A stretch of 49,870 nt of DNA from Spirochaetales bacterium (lineage in GTDB: Bacteria > Spirochaetota > Spirochaetia > Treponematales > UBA12059): NCBI GenBank assembly GCA_016926955.1, contig JAFGNN010000084.1, positions 1 through 49,870 on the forward strand, given 5' to 3'. This document shows, piece after piece, positions 1 through 7,026 of this stretch. Under the pieces are notes generated by a model, which worked only from the letters and a program-made list of their open reading frames with translations, was not told where the DNA came from and did not search any database. A program made the position numbers and the translations under genes. Position 1 is the stretch's first letter. The number at the start of each line of letters is the position of its first letter.

Positions 1-3000
1 GGGCGGGTATGGTCATACGGCTACGACGAGGCCGGGCGCCTCTCGGCCGTGCGCGACCCGGCCGGCGCCTGGACGCGTTACGGCTACGAGGGCGACTTGA
101 TGGTCAGCCTGGTCCGCGATGACGGTTCGACGCGTCGCTTCCGTTACGGAACCCTCGGTGACAGGCGGGTTGTCGTGGAGACGGAAGACGAGGAGGGCGC
201 GGTGGAGCGCTTCCGCTACGATCCTCTCGGCGCCTGGGCCGAATACGAGAATCCTTCCGGAATCATCGAGCGCCACCGCTTCGACGGGGACTTGCGCACG
301 GTACGCATCGAGTACGCCGACGCATCCTTCGCAAGCTTCGAATACGACGGGTCGGGGCGCGTTTCCAGGGAGCGGAAAGCGGACGGCGGCGAGTGGCGCT
401 ACGCCCATGATGAGGACGGCAACTTGGTCTCGGTGAAGGGGCCGGAAGCCTGGAGCGAAGCGTACGATTACGACGCATTCGGGCTTGTGACGATGGCGGT
501 CGACGCGTCCGGTTTCCGCACCGTGATCGAACGCGACGCCGCGGGGCGGGTGCTCTCCGTTCGACGACCGGGCGGAGCCATCGAACGGTATGAGTATGAC
601 GGGGAAGGTTCGCTCTCGGCGTTCGTCGACCCGGACGGCGCCCGCACAGGGTACTCGCATGACCCTCGGGGATACATTTCGGAGGTGATCCAGCCAGACG
701 GTTCGACGGAACGGTTCGAACGCGACGCCGCCGGGCGCGTCCTCGCGCGCGTCGACGGCGAAGGTTTCGAATGGCGCTACGAACTCGACCCGGACGATCG
801 GGTCGTAAAGGTCGCCGACCCCTCGGGCGGCGTCGCGACACGCTCATACTCGACACGGAAAGACTTGGTCGCCGAGACCGATCGGACCGGCGCGACCACG
901 CGCTACTTCTACGACAGGCGTCATCTTCTCCTCCTCTCGGTAGACGGCGCCGGCGTGGCGCGCGGCTTCGAGTACCGCGCGGATTGCAGGCCCGTCGTCG
1001 AGCGGATCGGAATGGCCGTTCTCCCGGAAGGCGCGGACGGAGGCTCGGCCGGCGACTGGACGATAGACTGGGAACGCGAGACGGAGCTCGCCTACGACGG
1101 AATGGGCCGGCTTTCGCTTGAACGCATCGCGGGAACCGACCTCATCACGGCATATGAATACGACGCGCTTGGACGCATCGTCGCGAAAACGGACGGCGCA
1201 GGTATCCGCACCTCGTATTCGCGCGACGGACTCGGGCGGCCGCTTTCCGAAAGCGTCGACGGGGTCATCACCTGGCGGCTTGCGTGGGACTCGGCCAACC
1301 GGCCGCTCTCGGCCTTCGACGCGCTCGGCAACGAGACGCGCTTTTCCTACGGCGCGGACGGCCGTCTGTCCGTGCGTGCGCGCTACGACAGCGGGCGCCT
1401 CGCATCGGAGGACCGATACGAATGGGATTCGGGCGGGCGGTTGGTCGCGCGCGTCGACCCGCTCGGGCGTCGGTACTACCGGCGCTACGACGCGCTCGGC
1501 CGCTTGTCAGCGGAAGGCGGCCCGAGCGCGGAGTACGGCGAACGTACGTTCTCCTGGGACCGGCGGAGCTTGCCCGTCGAGCTTGTCGAACGCTCGGGGA
1601 GGACCACGCGCTTCGAGTACGACGCGAACGGCGAGCTCGTCGCGGCCGTCGATCCCGCCGGCTCGCGGGAGCTGTTCCGCCGCGACGCGGAAGGGCGGGT
1701 GATCGAGCGAGTCGACCGCTCGGGCGGCGTCAGCCGCTTCGAGCGCGACGGCGCCGGGCGTGTGGTCGCCGAAACCGATGCGACCGGCGCGACGGCGCGC
1801 TTCGAGCTCGACGCTTCGGGCCTGGTTGTCGCGGAGCTGGACGCGCTCGGGGGCCGTCGGGAATACCGTCGCGATCCGGCGGGACGCGTTACGATGGAGC
1901 TCGATCCGAGCGGGCGGAAGACGGAGCGGGCCTGGGACGCCGCCGGAAACCTGCTGGAAATCCGCGAGGGCGCCGCGCTCGTCGAGTCGTTCTCCTGGGA
2001 CGCGTTTGGCCGGCTGACCGGCCGCTTCGACGGCGCCGTCATCTACGAATACGTACGGGACGCCGCGGGGAACCTGCTCGCCGAGGGCATCGAAGGCGGA
2101 CCCTTGCGCCGCTACTCCTACGACGCCATGGGGAAGCTGCTCTCGGAGACGGACCGGCTCGGCAAGACCGCCTCATGCGAATACGACGCGGCTGGGCGCC
2201 TCGTCGGGCGCCGTGATTTCGACGGCAGGGAGACGCGCTTCGAGTACGACGGGCTGGACCGGCCCGTCGCCGAGCGCAGGCCCGACGGCGACGTCGCACG
2301 CTACGCATGGGATCCGGACGGCCTCCTCGTCTCGGCCTCCGACCGCGACTCCGAGCTCGAGTTCGATTATGACTGGGCGGGGAATCTCGCGTCGTGCGTG
2401 GACCACGCGCACGGGTCGGAGACGCGCTACGGCTACGACGTCGCGGGGCGGAGGACCTCGCTTGAACTGGGCGACCGCTCGCTGGCCTGGAACCTGGACG
2501 CGGCCGGACGGGTCACATCGATGCGCGACGCGTCGGGCGGCACGACGACGCTTCGCCGCGACGCCCTCGGTCGCGTGACTTCGGTGTCCTACCCGAACGG
2601 GGCGTGCGTCGAAACGGCCTTTGACGGGGCGGGTCGTCCCCTGACGGTCGAGATCTCGACGCGACAACCCGGACAGGACGCGAAGCTTCCGTCCTGCGCC
2701 TGCGAGTATGACGACGCAGGGCGCCTCGTCCGCGCGCATGATGCGCTCTTCGGACTCAGTGAATACGGCTATGACGCCGCGGGACGGCTCGCCTCGGTCG
2801 TCTCGGACTGGAGCGCGGAGCTCGTCGACGCGGCGCTCGCGGAACTGGGTCGCTTCGGCCTCGCGGCCGACCCCGGGGACCCGGAAGGGCAGGGCATCCG
2901 CTCCGGAGGGCGGGGCGCCGCTGAGGCCACGCGAAAATTCGAGGTGCGCTACGCGTACGACGAGGCCGGCAGGCGCGTGGAGAAGTCGACGCCTCTCGGC

Positions 3001-4287
3001 GTCATCGCGTACGCCTACGACGCCGAGGGGCGCGTCCTCGCTGCCGGGCGGCGCTCCTACGCGCACGACGCGAACGGCCGCCTCCTGACCGAGACCCTCG
3101 ACGGGATCGAGCGTTCCTACCGATACGATCCGTCGGGCCGACTCGTCGCCGCACGGGGTTCCGCCCCGAAACCGAAAGGAAAGGGAGGGAGGGCGGCAAG
3201 CGAGTTTTCGGTAACCTACGGCTACGACGCACTCGGCCGGCGCATTTCACGCGCGGAGGAAGGCGGCCACGGTTCGGGCGGCGCTACGGCGGAATGGTAC
3301 CTGCGCGACGGTCTCGGCCTGGATCTGCTGGCTTCCCGGTCGGATCGACCGGGCGGCGGGGCGTCCGTCGGCGATCCCGATGCGCTGTTTGCCCGCGTCG
3401 AAGGAGCCGCGCTCGCGGCGGCGTGGAGCCCCGGTGCTTCGTGGCAGGGCGAAAGGCATGCCGGCACCGGAGCGGAATACTACGTGAACGACGCGGCACG
3501 CACGACGAGGGCCGCCCTGGACCGGAACGGCACCGTAATCGAAACGCCCCGTTTCGACGTGTTCGGAATCTCGCTAAAGCCTGAGGCAGGCAGGTTCTCT
3601 CCCCTCGGTTTCGCGGGCACCGCCCTCGACCCCGACACGGGCTTCCGGGATTTTGGCTTCCGCGACTACGCGCCTGAGCTCGGCCGTTTCACGAGCGGAG
3701 ACCCCGCCCGCGACGGCGACGACTGGTTCGCGCTGTGCGGGAACGATCCCGTCAACTTCACGGACCGCTCAGGTCTGAGCGCCGAGGAGCTCTACCTCCA
3801 GCAAGCCCACATGGCCGGCGGCGAATGGGTGGCGGATTACCCGGTCGCGTGCAAGCTCTTCTCCGCTTACAACGCGCTCGTCGCCGAGGGCTACCGCCCC
3901 CTCGACCTGCCCGGTGACCGCGCGAAGCGCATGAACGACGCGCTGATGGCCGGCACAAAGAACATCGCCGAAATAGTCGCGGCGGAATTCGGTCTCGAGA
4001 TCGTCCGCGAGGCAATACCCACTGGCCTTTCGCTCGCGGAGTTCGAAGCCTTCGTGGCGGGCAGGCCCGCGGTGGTGCATTTCAGTGCGAAGTATTATTG
4101 GGGTTCGAAGAAACTTAGCGCAAAGCTAGAACATGGAATTTCCTATTCAGATGGGAGATTCCGCGATTCGTATACAGGTCGTGGTGAGGAGGGATTTGAG
4201 AGCACTCGTGGGGGGAAGTCAGCGATCGATTTTTCTAAAAATCTCGGTGGTTGGGTTTACTATATCAAGAAGAAGGAGGATGCATGA
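1..4287 (+). CDS. Rhs/YD-repeat protein with papain-like C-terminal tip (5' end outside window)
   Basis: The reading frame is open from base 1 and already in YD-repeat sequence, so the N-terminus lies upstream. Dozens of YD/RHS units of the form YDxxGRL fill most of the 1428 visible residues. The core ends with the usual Rhs closing motif around 3600-3780 (GFAGTALDPDTGFRDF, then ELGRF, GNDPVNFTD). In the family this core forms a shell that encloses a variable C-terminal domain. Here the last ~165 residues form that tip. A Cys codon at 3850 (VACKLF), a His codon at 4132 (LEHGIS) and an Asp codon at 4165 (FRDSY) fit the Cys-His-Asp order of papain/C39-like peptidases; this assignment is inference. 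The final ~200 bases are visibly more AT-rich than the core, as expected for an exchanged tip. The stop overlaps the next start (ATGA). Rhs identity is very secure; the enzymatic role of the tip is not. Confidence 0.9.
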   Translation, partial: GRVWSYGYDEAGRLSAVRDPAGAWTRYGYEGDLMVSLVRDDGSTRRFRYGTLGDRRVVVETEDEEGAVERFRYDPLGAWAEYENPSGIIERHRFDGDLRTVRIEYADASFASFEYDGSGRVSRERKADGGEWRYAHDEDGNLVSVKGPEAWSEAYDYDAFGLVTMAVDASGFRTVIERDAAGRVLSVRRPGGAIERYEYDGEGSLSAFVDPDGARTGYSHDPRGYISEVIQPDGSTERFERDAAGRVLARVDGEGFEWRYELDPDDRVVKVADPSGGVATRSYSTRKDLVAETDRTGATTRYFYDRRHLLLLSVDGAGVARGFEYRADCRPVVERIGMAVLPEGADGGSAGDWTIDWERETELAYDGMGRLSLERIAGTDLITAYEYDALGRIVAKTDGAGIRTSYSRDGLGRPLSESVDGVITWRLAWDSANRPLSAFDALGNETRFSYGADGRLSVRARYDSGRLASEDRYEWDSGGRLVARVDPLGRRYYRRYDALGRLSAEGGPSAEYGERTFSWDRRSLPVELVERSGRTTRFEYDANGELVAAVDPAGSRELFRRDAEGRVIERVDRSGGVSRFERDGAGRVVAETDATGATARFELDASGLVVAELDALGGRREYRRDPAGRVTMELDPSGRKTERAWDAAGNLLEIREGAALVESFSWDAFGRLTGRFDGAVIYEYVRDAAGNLLAEGIEGGPLRRYSYDAMGKLLSETDRLGKTASCEYDAAGRLVGRRDFDGRETRFEYDGLDRPVAERRPDGDVARYAWDPDGLLVSASDRDSELEFDYDWAGNLASCVDHAHGSETRYGYDVAGRRTSLELGDRSLAWNLDAAGRVTSMRDASGGTTTLRRDALGRVTSVSYPNGACVETAFDGAGRPLTVEISTRQPGQDAKLPSCACEYDDAGRLVRAHDALFGLSEYGYDAAGRLASVVSDWSAELVDAALAELGRFGLAADPGDPEGQGIRSGGRGAAEATRKFEVRYAYDEAGRRVEKSTPLGVIAYAYDAEGRVLAAGRRSYAHDANGRLLTETLDGIERSYRYDPSGRLVAARGSAPKPKGKGGRAASEFSVTYGYDALGRRISRAEEGGHGSGGATAEWYLRDGLGLDLLASRSDRPGGGASVGDPDALFARVEGAALAAAWSPGASWQGERHAGTGAEYYVNDAARTTRAALDRNGTVIETPRFDVFGISLKPEAGRFSPLGFAGTALDPDTGFRDFGFRDYAPELGRFTSGDPARDGDDWFALCGNDPVNFTDRSGLSAEELYLQQAHMAGGEWVADYPVACKLFSAYNALVAEGYRPLDLPGDRAKRMNDALMAGTKNIAEIVAAEFGLEIVREAIPTGLSLAEFEAFVAGRPAVVHFSAKYYWGSKKLSAKLEHGISYSDGRFRDSYTGRGEEGFESTRGGKSAIDFSKNLGGWVYYIKKKEDA

Positions 4288-4874
4288 TGGACCGAAACAT
4301 GACGCTAACGTGCGGATACTCCAGGAAGCGGCATTTTATCGCTTTGGTTATTGCTCTACTAACTATGAGTATGGTAGCTAGCACGCAAGGGGCTCCTGCG
4401 AAAGGTCTCTGGGTACTTTCCGGCGGAAAGATGATGACTGCTGGTGTAGAAATCGCTTTCGGTTCGACGAGCGCACAGGCCGAGTCACTCTTCGGTAAGC
4501 CTGCCTTCATCGAACCTTGGCCATTCTCCTTCTCTTGGCAGTATGCAGGTTTCCTTTCGCTTGACTTTGACGACGGAACTAAGCGGCTGTCGGGAGTTAG
4601 GCTCTACCTCGAAAAAAGCATCGCGGGCAAGGGTGTCGCAACGAAAATCCCGATTGACCTCTTAAAGGTGGAGGTTTTAGGTGTTGTGGTCGAAGACACG
4701 TCAGTTTGGGACGACATCATTGAGCAGGCAAGCGAATGCGGCATCAACATAATTGACAGCACACCCGGCGAAGAATTGGGTCTGAGCGATGGGACGTACG
4801 AAGCCTGGTTCTACTGCGAAAAAGACCAAGGCGGCGATCTGCATTCGATCGAGTACTTCAAGCTGCCCGACTGA
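4287..4874 (+). CDS. Small exported protein, candidate immunity partner of the Rhs tip
   Basis: This 195-residue protein is not recognised as a known family. ATG 4287 overlaps the Rhs stop and lies 7 bases after GGAGG at 4275-4279; ATG 4284 is the alternative. Residues 1 to about 35 are a basic segment (CGYSRKRHF) followed by a hydrophobic stretch (IALVIALLTMSMVAS), a likely Sec signal peptide, so the mature protein should act outside the cytoplasm. The mature part contains GVEIAFGSTSAQAESLFGKP and an acidic C-terminus with three Cys overall. Its position directly behind a polymorphic Rhs tip, translational coupling to it, and matching low GC suggest an immunity or accessory function. That rests on context only. 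An exported immunity protein would imply that the toxin acts in the periplasm. Confidence 0.75.
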   Translation: MDRNMTLTCGYSRKRHFIALVIALLTMSMVASTQGAPAKGLWVLSGGKMMTAGVEIAFGSTSAQAESLFGKPAFIEPWPFSFSWQYAGFLSLDFDDGTKRLSGVRLYLEKSIAGKGVATKIPIDLLKVEVLGVVVEDTSVWDDIIEQASECGINIIDSTPGEELGLSDGTYEAWFYCEKDQGGDLHSIEYFKLPD

Positions 4875-4894
4875 TCAGCAGGCTTCTGGTAGAT

Positions 4895-4934
4895 GGCGCG
4901 AGGAAGGCCTGAACGGGCCGGCCCCGCGCCTTTT
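4895..4934 (+). terminator. Rho-independent terminator after the Rhs/immunity pair
   Basis: GGCGCG (4895-4900) can pair with CGCGCC (4925-4930). An inner GGCC/GGCC pair extends the hairpin, and TTTT follows at 4931-4934. It begins 21 bases after the stop of the small exported protein and separates this unit from the prepilin peptidase region. Confidence 0.6.
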
Positions 4935-5102
4935 GCATTTTCCGCGGGCTTAGGCCGCGCCGCGCATCCGTTTGATTTTCCGGTCGGGAAGCGCAAGCGC
5001 GGGTGCGGGGCGGCGCGGTATCGCTACGCCTCCGGAGCCGCCGCGGTTCGGATCTTGCGCGGCATGACGCGGACTCCGGCCGGCAGATCCAGGAGCACGG
5101 CC

Positions 5103-5399
5103 ATGGAAAAAGCGCTTCCCGCCGCCTTCGTACTCCTCGCCCTGTACTGCGCCCGGACCGACCTCCGGAGCCTGCGCATTCCGGATCGCGCCTTGCTGGC
5201 CTTCGCCGTTCCCGCGCTCGCGATCGACCTCTTCGAGGGCGGCGCGTCGTACGCGCGCATCGCCGCGGCGCTCGCTGCGGGTCTGGCCTTGTGGAGCGCC
5301 GGAAGGCTTTCGAAGGCCGGCATTGGCTTCGGGGACCTCAAGCTGGGGGCGGCTGCGCACTCAGTCCCGGACCACAAGCATGGGCTTGCCGCGGCCTAA
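5103..5399 (+). pseudogene. Truncated type IV prepilin peptidase (A24 family) remnant
   Basis: This 98-residue frame starts at ATG 5103 with AGGAG at 5091-5095. Residues 1-85 align without gaps to the intact prepilin peptidase at 6433. Shared features are the first catalytic aspartate region (CARTDLRSLRIPD here, VIDSRTFRIPD there) and the GxGD motif with its context (AGIGFGDLKLGAAA here, AGIGLGDVKLGAAG there). After GAAA the homology ends abruptly, and 13 unrelated residues lead to a stop. The terminal membrane helices are therefore missing although both catalytic Asp are present. The DNA has diverged well beyond a recent copy, so it is an old paralogue that lost its 3' half. Its stop overlaps the stop of the convergent gene at 5396. 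It is probably inactive, but a minimal active product cannot be excluded from sequence. Confidence 0.7.
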
Positions 5400-6325
5400 A
5401 AATCCACGCGATATCGCGCGATGATCACGCTTTCCTTGTCGAAATAATTCGCGTATATGAGGGCGGATCCTTCCGAAACGGGAACGGTTACCACCCAGAA
5501 GTTGCCCAGTTCCGGAATCTTCTCGATGTTCGCCATACGCGGATCGCCGTGCGAAGGATAAATGGCAATCTCGATGGAGGAAGGAGTTCGAAATACCCAC
5601 CAAGTCGATCCGTCGGGGCCTGCCGCCGATAGCGAAGCTTCGTCCCGACCGATCGGCCAGGCTGAAGGAGCGATGCTTCGGGCTTCGCCCAGGGTGAACG
5701 GAAGCATGCGAGTGCCCAGAACGGCTGCGGGAAACTTTCCCGCAGCCGCGTCGACGCTCTGGAGCGATGCGGTGTAGGGGGGCGTGTCCCGGATCGCGAT
5801 CGATGAGCCATCCATCTCCACCGCACCCGAGAGGCGGACGGAGACAGTGTCCCCGAAAGCGAAGACGGCGGATGGAAAGGTGAGCAAGGGGAACGGGGCG
5901 GTCCAGACGAGGGATCCATGTTGGTCGAGGCGGTACAGGTTCGAGTCGGTGAAGGCGATGTATCCGCCATCCGACGAGGAGCCGAAGTAGTTGAGGCGCG
6001 GCGTGGCGATTTCGCAAGGCAGCGGGGCAAGGGGCTCGAGATCGGCGCCGAACCGGATGAGCCGCGAGCGGAAGTGGTCCGGAATGGTAATAATTCCCCG
6101 GGCGTCGGCCGTGAAAAACAAGGGTCGCCAATCATCGGACCCTTCGCCCAAGGACGCGAGTTCGAAGCGACCATCGCCCAACCCGACCTCGAGAGGCTCG
6201 AGGCGGGTGATGACGGGAGTCGAACCTGCCGTCTGGGCTCGCAGGGGGCCTTGAGCCGCGATCATCGCGACGAGAAGGGAGAGGAGACGCCAGTGATTTC
6301 CGAATCCGTTGCGCTGCTTCGACAT
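5396..6325 (-). CDS. Exported protein of unknown function, propeller-like
   Basis: The product has 309 residues. ATG 6325 is followed by a basic N-terminus and a hydrophobic core (LLSLLVAMIAAQGPLRAQ), a probable Sec signal peptide with cleavage near residue 31. The mature part is rich in short beta-type segments ending in SDG or DQHG turns (FGSSSDGGYIAFTDSNLYRL, then DQHGSLVWTAPF). These resemble PQQ-like or WD-type propeller blades. No catalytic motif was recognised. It sits between the truncated and intact prepilin peptidase genes in the opposite orientation, and its stop overlaps the stop of the truncated one by four bases. No Shine-Dalgarno is seen before the ATG, and a possible promoter lies so close that the transcript may be leaderless. 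The gene looks genuine; the function is unknown. Confidence 0.75.
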   Translation of the reverse strand: MSKQRNGFGNHWRLLSLLVAMIAAQGPLRAQTAGSTPVITRLEPLEVGLGDGRFELASLGEGSDDWRPLFFTADARGIITIPDHFRSRLIRFGADLEPLAPLPCEIATPRLNYFGSSSDGGYIAFTDSNLYRLDQHGSLVWTAPFPLLTFPSAVFAFGDTVSVRLSGAVEMDGSSIAIRDTPPYTASLQSVDAAAGKFPAAVLGTRMLPFTLGEARSIAPSAWPIGRDEASLSAAGPDGSTWWVFRTPSSIEIAIYPSHGDPRMANIEKIPELGNFWVVTVPVSEGSALIYANYFDKESVIIARYRVDF

Positions 6326-6331
6326 AGGGCG

Positions 6332-6360
6332 ATATTAGTTCGGACTGTTGCATGGGTCCA
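6332..6360 (-). promoter_or_regulatory. Possible sigma-70-type promoter giving a leaderless transcript
   Basis: Read on the minus strand, TGGACC (6355-6360) and TAATAT (6332-6337) are separated by exactly 17 bases. Each matches the consensus at four of six positions. Only six bases lie between the -10 element and ATG 6325, so transcription would begin at or next to the start codon. No ribosome-binding sequence is present upstream of the ATG. Confidence 0.35.
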
Positions 6361-6432
6361 GCCCCTGTTCCCCGCACCGGTCCGGCGCATGGCCCGAATG
6401 TGGACCGGCCTGGCCCCGACCTTGCGCCGGCC

Positions 6433-6903
6433 ATGAGGTTCCGGTATCATCCGGCCGTGGATGGCTTGATTCTTCCCGGGTTCCTGCTTGTCGCGATCGT
6501 GAGCGCCGTGATCGATTCGCGGACATTCAGGATCCCGGACGCATTGACCGGCGGGTTCGCCCTGTTCGCCCTGTCGCTGGACCTGCTCGATGGGGGCTTG
6601 GGCGCCGAACGCGCTCTCGCGGCGCTCCTGGCGGGCATGATCCTTATGCTCGCCGGGAGGGTGTCCGGGGCCGGAATCGGCCTCGGTGACGTAAAGCTCG
6701 GTGCTGCTGGAGCTTACGCACTCGGCCTCGTGGGAGGATGGGTCATGCTCGCCGTTGCATCAGGACTCGGCGTGTCGCTCGCGTTGATATCGAGGAGGAG
6801 AAACGGACCGAAGGAAAGCGGCTCTTCGTCAGCAGTTCGCGTGCCATTCGCCCCTTTCCTTGCCGCAGGAGCCATCGTGGCCGTTCCGTTCGCCTGTTTG
6901 TGA
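6433..6903 (+). CDS. Type IV prepilin peptidase (A24 family), short form
   Basis: This inner-membrane aspartic peptidase is expected to cleave the leader of pseudopilins such as GspG. The 156-residue protein is almost entirely hydrophobic and carries the two family aspartates: one in SAVIDSRTFRIPD and one in the GxGD motif (AGIGLGDVKLGAAG). It lacks the N-terminal Zn-binding methyltransferase region of full-length GspO/PilD, so it is a peptidase-only form. ATG 6433 was chosen; GTG 6457 (VDGLIL) aligns better with the start of the truncated paralogue and is a possible alternative. Neither has a strong Shine-Dalgarno. It lies 123 bases upstream of gspD in the same direction, and no other peptidase is present in the operon, which supports a role in the same secretion system. 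Confidence 0.85.
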   Translation: MRFRYHPAVDGLILPGFLLVAIVSAVIDSRTFRIPDALTGGFALFALSLDLLDGGLGAERALAALLAGMILMLAGRVSGAGIGLGDVKLGAAGAYALGLVGGWVMLAVASGLGVSLALISRRRNGPKESGSSSAVRVPFAPFLAAGAIVAVPFACL

Positions 6904-7026
6904 AAAACCGGTCGATGGTGTAGCCAAAGTCAATAGACGAGGCAAAAAATGATCGCGCTTATGGCTCAAGGCAGTGTATCCTGCGCGGTGCCTTCCTAAA
7001 TACCCGGGTTTGGAGCCTGACTGGTC

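Noticed and set aside
1-3770. Rhs YD repeats as DNA-level tandem repeats or a CRISPR-like array
   Set aside because: Repetition is at the protein level, with diverged codons and no uniform direct repeat or spacer pattern.
6904-7026. Promoter before gspD
   Set aside because: A TATCCT hexamer is present at 6977 but without a -35 match at proper spacing; not strong enough to call.
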